From Carnobacterium sp. 17-4 (GTDB taxonomy: Bacteria > Bacillota > Bacilli > Lactobacillales > Carnobacteriaceae): a stretch of 64,000 nucleotides of DNA. Below are positions 58,755 to 64,000 of this stretch, piece after piece (the first letter of the stretch is position 1; each line of letters starts with the position of its first letter). Location of the stretch: assembly GCF_000195575.1 (NCBI RefSeq), contig NC_015391.1, positions 922,501 to 986,500 on the forward strand, in the 5' to 3' direction. A model generated the notes under the pieces. The model had not been told where the DNA came from and searched no databases. It saw only the letters and a list, made by a program, of their open reading frames with translations. Both the position numbers and the translations under genes were made by a program.

Positions 58755-59318
58755 TTGAGAAATGATCGATTACGAGTTTGGATAGAAGGTACAATATTTG
58801 CGGCTTTAGCGATTGTATTGTCCCTGATTCCAACAAATATTGGGACAGGTTTTACTATTTCTTTAGGTATGATTCCATTGACCTTGTTTGCATTTAGACG
58901 TGGTTTTGCGGCAGGAACTGCAGCAGGTTTTCTTTGGGGGATACTTCATTTTTTAATAGGAAATGCTAGCATCTTACATCCATTACAAGGATTTATAGAA
59001 TATTTTGTTGCTTTTGCATTTGTTGGTTTTGCGGGTGTAGTTAGGAAACCTTTACAACTTGCTTTTAAAGAAAATAATCAATTCAAGCAATATCAATTTA
59101 TTTTAATTGGAACGATTATTGGTACAGTGGCCCGTTTCTTTTGGCACTTTATTGCAGGTTATTATTTCTGGGGAAGCTATGCTCCAAAAGGTATGAATCC
59201 CATTTGGTACTCGTTTATTGCGAATGGTGGTAGTGCTTTAGCAACGGGAATAGCTACTAGTGTAGTATTATTCATCATGGCCAAAACGACGCCAACTTTA
59301 TTTTTACCAAAAAAATAA
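58755..59318 (+). CDS. thiT: Thiamine transporter, ECF S component ThiT
   Basis: A 187-residue membrane protein that binds thiamine and works with the shared ECF energy module (not in this window). Six membrane segments; conserved IEGTIFAALAIVLSLIPTNI and the thiamine-contact region FLWGILHFLIG, YFVAFAFVGFAG, HFIAGYYFWGSYAPKGMNP. TTG 58755 is used because AGGAGGAG lies 7 bases upstream; a frame from 58680 would run through the riboswitch terminator. Regulated by the TPP riboswitch. Confidence 0.95.
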   Translation: MRNDRLRVWIEGTIFAALAIVLSLIPTNIGTGFTISLGMIPLTLFAFRRGFAAGTAAGFLWGILHFLIGNASILHPLQGFIEYFVAFAFVGFAGVVRKPLQLAFKENNQFKQYQFILIGTIIGTVARFFWHFIAGYYFWGSYAPKGMNPIWYSFIANGGSALATGIATSVVLFIMAKTTPTLFLPKK

Positions 59319-59349
59319 AGGTTGCTTTACTTTAGTAAGTCTATAGATA

Positions 59350-59384
59350 AAGAGAGTGGATAATTATTCCAGTCTCTTTTTTTT
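59350..59384 (+). terminator. Terminator of thiT
   Basis: AGAGAGTGGA (59351-59360) with TCCAGTCTCT (59368-59377), one mismatch, then eight T. Confidence 0.8.
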
Positions 59385-59473
59385 GATATTTTTTTATACA
59401 GATAGTTTCTAGTAGCTAAAAGAAAACGGAAGTAGTAAGATTAGACAATAATAAGGTGGAGAGGAATAATTGA

Positions 59474-60925
59474 ATGAACATTATAATATACATAATTTTA
59501 GGGCTCTACTTTCTAAATGTTTTACTTTCTATCATAACAGTATTTCGTGAAAAACGTGATATTGCAGCTACTTGGGCTTGGTTACTTGTGCTTATTCTTT
59601 TACCAGGTATAGGTTTTATTTTTTATTTATTTATCGGGAAAAAATTGACCCGTGAAAAAATATTTGATATTAATTCGCAAGAAAATATAGGGATGCCAGA
59701 GCTTGTGCAAGCCCAGAAAGAAATGCTAGCTGATGATGAAGAATTATTATCTGGAAAACAAGCTACTGAAAATGCAAAAGAAATGGCTAGTTTGTTTTTA
59801 GAAAGTGATGAATCTATTTTAACAAAAGGAAACAAGATTGAGTTATTTACTGATGGAGCAAAAAAATTTGATTCATTAATTGAAGATATTTCTAAAGCAG
59901 AACACCATATTCATATGGTTTATTACATTATTCATAATGATAAAATTGGAAAACGAGTTCTTGAAGCATTAGAAGAACGCGCAGCTGCAGGAGTAGAAGT
60001 TCTTGTCATCTATGATGCATTAGGATCTAGATCTTTAAGACCCAAATTTTTTAAAAACTTGAAAAAATTAGGTGGAAAAGCTGAACCATTTTTTGGATCT
60101 AAGCTACCAATTATTAATCTACGGTTTAACTATCGGAATCACCGTAAAATTGTAATAATTGACGGAAAAATTGGTTATACCGGTGGTTTCAATGTAGGTG
60201 ACGAATACTTAGGCGAATATAAGAAATTTGGCTACTGGAGAGATACTCACTTGAAGATCCAAGGAAATGCAGTGTTAGCTTTACAAACTCGCTTTTTGAT
60301 GGACTGGAATGCAGCTGTTTCAAAACATAAATTGGAATACGAAGAAAATTATTTTCCATTGATTGATAAAAAAGGACACACAAATGTTCAAGTGGTATCT
60401 AGTGGTCCTGATTCAGATCTTGAACAAATAAAAAAAGGCTACATCAAGATGATTAGTATGGCTAAAGAGTCAGTTTTCATACAAACACCGTATTTTGTTC
60501 CAGATGATTCAGTGTTAGAATCTATCCAAATTGCCGTTATGTCTGGGATTGACGTAAAAATTATGATACCGAATAAACCAGATCATCCCTTTATCTATCG
60601 TGCAACAATGTACTACGCAGAAGAGATGGTGGATGCTGGAGCAGAAGTGTACATCTATGATAATGGGTTTCTGCATGCAAAAACTGTTGTTGTTGATGGA
60701 GATATTTGTTCAATTGGTACAGCCAATTTTGATATCCGAAGCTTTAAATTAAATTTTGAAGTGAATGTCTTTATTTACGATGATAAAATTGCAAAGCAAC
60801 AGCAACAATTGTTCTACGATGATATGAAAAAAAGTTATTTGTTAACTAAAGAAATCTTAGACAATCAATCTAAATGGTTAAAATTCAAACAAATTTTTTC
60901 ACGGTTATTTTCTCCAATTTTATAA
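59474..60925 (+). CDS. cls: Cardiolipin synthase
   Basis: A 483-residue phospholipase D-family enzyme that makes cardiolipin from two phosphatidylglycerols. Two N-terminal membrane segments (about 1-60), then two HKD motifs: HRKIVIIDGKIGYTGG and HAKTVVVDGDICSIGTANFD. Length typical of Gram-positive Cls. GGTGGAGAGG upstream of the ATG. Cardiolipin tunes OpuA-type transporters and salt adaptation, which fits its location between two osmoprotectant systems, though that link is inferred. Single gene with a terminator. Confidence 0.96.
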   Translation: MNIIIYIILGLYFLNVLLSIITVFREKRDIAATWAWLLVLILLPGIGFIFYLFIGKKLTREKIFDINSQENIGMPELVQAQKEMLADDEELLSGKQATENAKEMASLFLESDESILTKGNKIELFTDGAKKFDSLIEDISKAEHHIHMVYYIIHNDKIGKRVLEALEERAAAGVEVLVIYDALGSRSLRPKFFKNLKKLGGKAEPFFGSKLPIINLRFNYRNHRKIVIIDGKIGYTGGFNVGDEYLGEYKKFGYWRDTHLKIQGNAVLALQTRFLMDWNAAVSKHKLEYEENYFPLIDKKGHTNVQVVSSGPDSDLEQIKKGYIKMISMAKESVFIQTPYFVPDDSVLESIQIAVMSGIDVKIMIPNKPDHPFIYRATMYYAEEMVDAGAEVYIYDNGFLHAKTVVVDGDICSIGTANFDIRSFKLNFEVNVFIYDDKIAKQQQQLFYDDMKKSYLLTKEILDNQSKWLKFKQIFSRLFSPIL

Positions 60926-60931
60926 GCAATG

Positions 60932-60978
60932 AAAGAACAAGGTTGAAACAAGTTTTTTGTTTCAACCTTGTTCTTTTA
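60932..60978 (+). terminator. Terminator of cls
   Basis: AAAGAACAAGGTTGAAACAA (60932-60951) pairs with the sequence ending TTGTTCTTT (60958-60977). Near-perfect 20-bp stem. Confidence 0.95.
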
Positions 60979-61008
60979 TGAGAGGGTTTTAATTAGAAGG
61001 CATCAAAT

Positions 61009-61037
61009 TTGATAAGGTGAAGCTTCTTTGAGATAAT
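61009..61037 (+). promoter_or_regulatory. Promoter of the opuC operon
   Basis: TTGATA (61009-61014), 17-base spacer, GATAAT (61032-61037), 47 bases before the GTG start. Confidence 0.7.
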
Positions 61038-61084
61038 AAATGGGAGTATGGTAAAAAAACGAAACTATATAAGAGGTGAATGTA

Positions 61085-62269
61085 GTGATAGAATTTAAAA
61101 ATGTTTCCAAAGTCTACAAAGGTGGGAAAAAAGCTGTTGACAATATTAACCTCACATTTAATGATGGAGAGTTTATTGTATTTATTGGTACGAGTGGAAG
61201 TGGGAAAACAACTTCTATGCGTATGATCAATCGCATGATTGAACCAACATCAGGTCAGATTTTAATTAACGGGGAAGATATTATGAAGAAAGATCCTGTT
61301 CAGTTAAGACGTAAAATTGGCTATGTTATCCAACAAATTGGCTTAATGCCACATATGACTATATATGACAATATCGTAATGGTTCCTAAATTATTAAAAT
61401 GGTCCGAAGATAAGCAGAGAGAATCTGCAGAACGATTGTTGGAGAAGGTAGATTTACCAAAAGAATTTTTGTCACGTTACCCAGCTGAACTTTCTGGTGG
61501 ACAACAACAAAGAATTGGAGTTATTCGTGCTTTAGCTGCTGATCAAGATGTGATATTGATGGACGAACCATTTGGGGCATTAGACCCTATTACTAGAGAT
61601 GCCTTACAAGAATTAGTTAAAGAGTTGCAAGTGGAATTGGGAAAAACTTTTATTTTTGTTACTCATGATATGGATGAAGCTTTAAAATTAGCTGATCGCA
61701 TTGTTATCATGCAAAAAGGACGTGTAGTGCAATTTGATACGCCAGACAATATATTAGCTGAACCGGCTAATCAATTTGTTGAAGACTTTATCGGTGAAGA
61801 CCGCTTAATTCAAGCTAGACCAAATATTCAAACAGTAGATCAAGTTATGATAAAAAATCCGATTTCAGTAACTCCTGGAAAATCTATTTCAGAAGCTATA
61901 CGTTTAATGAGAGACAAACGTGTGGATTCGTTATTTGTTACGGATGATTCAGGTGTGTTAAAAGGGTATGTAGATATCGAGAAAATTGACCGTAACCGCA
62001 AACGTGCTACAAGTGTTGGAGATATTATGATAGACAAAGTTTATTTTGTTCGAGAAGGTACACTTTTAAGAGACACTGTTCAAAGAATTCTAAAGCGTGG
62101 CTTTAAAAATATTCCAGTTGTGGATAATAAAGGCCGTTTAATTGGTCTTGTTACTCGTGCTTCGTTAGTAGATGTGGTCTACGATACAATATGGGGTGAA
62201 GAACAAGAAGAAGAGCTGACATCCAGCAGTGTTTTTGAAACAACCATTCCTAAAGAAAGTAATGAATAG
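61085..62269 (+). CDS. opuCA: Osmoprotectant ABC transporter ATPase with CBS domains
   Basis: A 394-residue ATPase of the OpuC (choline, carnitine, betaine) type. Walker [14 protein letters not shown], signature [15 protein letters not shown], Walker [14 protein letters not shown]; two CBS domains at about 255-375. GTG 61085 ([11 protein letters not shown]) follows AGAGGTG at 61071-61077; an earlier GTG at 61076 lies in the ribosome site. First gene of opuCABCD. Distinct from OpuAA in lacking the long N-terminal extension. Confidence 0.93.
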   Translation: MIEFKNVSKVYKGGKKAVDNINLTFNDGEFIVFIGTSGSGKTTSMRMINRMIEPTSGQILINGEDIMKKDPVQLRRKIGYVIQQIGLMPHMTIYDNIVMVPKLLKWSEDKQRESAERLLEKVDLPKEFLSRYPAELSGGQQQRIGVIRALAADQDVILMDEPFGALDPITRDALQELVKELQVELGKTFIFVTHDMDEALKLADRIVIMQKGRVVQFDTPDNILAEPANQFVEDFIGEDRLIQARPNIQTVDQVMIKNPISVTPGKSISEAIRLMRDKRVDSLFVTDDSGVLKGYVDIEKIDRNRKRATSVGDIMIDKVYFVREGTLLRDTVQRILKRGFKNIPVVDNKGRLIGLVTRASLVDVVYDTIWGEEQEEELTSSSVFETTIPKESNE

Positions 62270-62283
62270 AGGAGGAAAAGACT

Positions 62284-62919
62284 ATGGCTGAATTTTTTGC
62301 AACAAATGGCTCTGATTTACTCCTGAAAACATGGGAACATTTTTATATCTCAGCAATTGCATTGGCATTAGGTGTTATTGTAGCTGTCCCTTTGGGAGTT
62401 TTATTAACACGATTTGAGAAAAGTGCTAAATTTATTATTGGTTTAGCTACTATTTTACAAACAGTTCCTTCATTAGCGTTACTAGCTTTAATGATTCCTT
62501 TATTTGGAATTGGCAAGGTCCCTGCGATTGTGGCATTATTTATCTATTCTTTGTTGCCTATTTTGAGAAATACTTATATAGGAATGAATGGAGTAGATGT
62601 TAACTTAAGAGATGCAGGAAAAGGAATGGGAATGACAAGCGTACAATTGATTCGTAATGTGGAGTTGCCTCAGGCTGCACCAGTTATTATGGCGGGAATT
62701 CGATTGTCCGGTGTTTACGTTATATCATGGGCTGCTTTAGCTTCATACATTGGAGCAGGTGGATTAGGTGATTTTATCTTTAACGGATTAAATCTTTTTA
62801 TTCCTAGTTTGATTATTGGTGGGACTATACCTGTGACTATTCTTGCATTGTTAACAGATTATGCACTAGGAAAACTAGAGAAAAAAGTAACGCCTAGAGT
62901 TATACAAGGTATTGAATAG
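62284..62919 (+). CDS. opuCB: Osmoprotectant ABC transporter permease
   Basis: A 211-residue permease with about five or six membrane segments and the EAA-like loop ([20 protein letters not shown]). Start ATG 62284 follows TAGAGGAGG, 15 bases after opuCA. One of two permease subunits in an OpuC system; its partner OpuCD begins at 63877. Confidence 0.93.
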   Translation: MAEFFATNGSDLLLKTWEHFYISAIALALGVIVAVPLGVLLTRFEKSAKFIIGLATILQTVPSLALLALMIPLFGIGKVPAIVALFIYSLLPILRNTYIGMNGVDVNLRDAGKGMGMTSVQLIRNVELPQAAPVIMAGIRLSGVYVISWAALASYIGAGGLGDFIFNGLNLFIPSLIIGGTIPVTILALLTDYALGKLEKKVTPRVIQGIE

Positions 62920-62932
62920 GAGGGCTTCAACT

Positions 62933-63877
62933 ATGAAGAAAATTCAAAAAATTGCTGCCCTTTTTTTAGCAGCACTATTATTAAGCAGTTGTTCGTTGCC
63001 TGGTCTAGGCAGCGGGTTTAATGAAGAAGGTATCACCATCACAGGTGGTTCAACTACAGAGCAACAAATTGTTGGCTATATTGTTGAAGGCATGGTTGAG
63101 CATTACATTGATATAGATGCTCAAATTGTTAATAATCTGGGTTCATCTTCTCTAAATCATCAAGCATTGATTGGTGGAGATGCGAACGTTGCGGCAATAA
63201 AATATACTGGAACTTCGTTAACGGGTGAGTTAGGGCAAGATCCGATTACGGATCCTGAGGTAGCCTTGGATTTAGTTGTAGAGGGATTTGCAGCTGAGTT
63301 TGATCAAAAATGGTTTCCAACATATGGATTTGCTAATACGTATGCCTTTATGGTGACACAAGAACTGGCAGATCAATATGACTTAGTTACGATTAGTGAT
63401 TTAGAGGACATTGCTGGCGAACTTAATGCAGGAGTGGATACCTCTTGGATCCAACGTGTAGGAGATGGTTATGATGCGTTTCTAGACACTTATGGTTTTG
63501 ATTTTAACCGTGTATATCCTATGCAAATCGGTTTAGTTTATAATGCATTACAAGCTGGTGAAATGGATGTTGTACTGGGCTATTCGACAGATGGTCGTAT
63601 TAAAAGTTATGACTTAGTGGTATTGGAAGATGACAAACGACTATTCCCACCGTATGACGCAAGTCCGGTTGCAACTTTTGAAGTTTTAGAAGCTTATCCT
63701 GAATTGAATGAAGTATTAACGAAGTTGAAAAATACAATATCGGATGAAAAAATGCAAGAATTAAACTATATTTCAGACAATAATTTAATTGAACCTAAAG
63801 TTGTAGCAGATAATTTCTTGAAAGAAAATAATTACTTTGAATCAGTTGAAGTAAACGAAGAAGGAGACGAACAGTAA
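62933..63877 (+). CDS. opuCC: Osmoprotectant-binding lipoprotein
   Basis: A 314-residue lipoprotein with signal peptide KKIQKIAALFLAALLLSSCS (lipobox LLSSC) and a glycine betaine/carnitine/choline-binding domain (ITGGSTTEQQIVGYIVEGMV, TGTSLTGELGQDP, GYSTDGRIKSYDLVVLEDDK). ATG 62933 has AGGAGGG 7 bases upstream; a longer frame from 62912 is not favoured. Captures the osmolyte for OpuCB/OpuCD. Its stop overlaps the opuCD start. Confidence 0.94.
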   Translation: MKKIQKIAALFLAALLLSSCSLPGLGSGFNEEGITITGGSTTEQQIVGYIVEGMVEHYIDIDAQIVNNLGSSSLNHQALIGGDANVAAIKYTGTSLTGELGQDPITDPEVALDLVVEGFAAEFDQKWFPTYGFANTYAFMVTQELADQYDLVTISDLEDIAGELNAGVDTSWIQRVGDGYDAFLDTYGFDFNRVYPMQIGLVYNALQAGEMDVVLGYSTDGRIKSYDLVVLEDDKRLFPPYDASPVATFEVLEAYPELNEVLTKLKNTISDEKMQELNYISDNNLIEPKVVADNFLKENNYFESVEVNEEGDEQ

Positions 63878-64000
63878 TGATGGCAGACATGAATTTATGG
63901 GAACAATTACTTTATTACTTCTCAGAAAATGGCCTTTACATTTGGAGTCAATTTTTTCGTCACTTCTTAATTTCAATTTATGGGGTGTTATTTGCAGCAA
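63877..64000 (+). CDS. opuCD: Osmoprotectant ABC transporter permease, partial (window end)
   Basis: Starts at ATG 63877, overlapping the opuCC stop by one base (ATG at 63880 is an alternative); GAAGGAG at about 63859 is the ribosome site. The visible 41 codons (MNLWEQLLYYFSENGLYIWS, then HFLISIYGVLFAA) are the N terminus of an OpuC-type permease with the first membrane segment beginning. The gene continues beyond 64000. Confidence 0.85.
   Translation, partial: MMADMNLWEQLLYYFSENGLYIWSQFFRHFLISIYGVLFAA

Overview
The window looks like the chromosome of a low-GC, Gram-positive lactic acid bacterium, most likely Carnobacterium or a close relative in the Carnobacteriaceae. The evidence is the strong AGGAGG ribosome binding sites, pyruvate oxidase next to a PTS/GH1 beta-glucoside locus, a pdhABCD operon, a ComE operon, and Bacillus-like housekeeping synteny (typA-ftsW-pyc-ylbC-ylbG-rsmD-coaD-ylbL). 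The genus is an inference; no rRNA or tRNA gene is present to settle it.

Layout. (1) 1-8.4 kb is a decayed prophage or integrated element: a tail tape measure gene, then a terminator and small accessory genes instead of the rest of a tail module. It holds a LexA-boxed promoter driving small genes (one SSB-like), a probable Panacea-type toxin-antitoxin pair (6068-7142), two unassigned membrane proteins and a recurring GAGCCGAAG...CTTGG element. (2) 8.3-9.7 kb is mostly non-coding, with a potentially structured RNA region and one 56-aa gene. (3) 9.7-16.3 kb is carbon metabolism: pyruvate oxidase, a GntR regulator with an operator, a beta-glucoside PTS whose EIIA domain is a pseudogene, and a 6-phospho-beta-glucosidase. 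(4) 16.5-26.8 kb has peptide deformylase, NADP glutamate dehydrogenase, the pyruvate dehydrogenase operon, a lactate dehydrogenase-like protein that lacks catalytic residues, yktA and an inositol monophosphatase. (5) 27-44 kb is core housekeeping: BipA, FtsW, pyruvate carboxylase, YlbC/YlbG, RsmD, CoaD, SepM-like protease, ComEA/EB/EC, DNA polymerase III delta (frameshifted) and S20. (6) 44-53.7 kb has UvrB (SOS promoter), S15, PNPase, a hydrolase, Asd, DapA and RNase J2. (7) 53.8-64 kb is rich in osmotic and membrane functions: an OpuA-type glycine betaine transporter, an HD hydrolase, a GNAT protein, a TPP riboswitch with ThiT, cardiolipin synthase and an OpuC-type transporter running off the window end.

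How parts work together. Pox, PDH and Pyc all act on pyruvate (acetyl-phosphate plus H2O2, acetyl-CoA, oxaloacetate), and Asd/DapA draw on the aspartate made from oxaloacetate. UvrB and the prophage small-gene operon share the same promoter design, with a LexA box filling the -35/-10 spacer, so both should respond to DNA damage. OpuA, Cls and OpuC are jointly suited to osmotic and cold stress.

Points to check first: two single-base homopolymer frameshifts (holA at a T7 run, opuAC at an A6 run), the decayed EIIA domain, the Panacea toxin-antitoxin pair, and the structured non-coding region near 8.45-8.55 kb.
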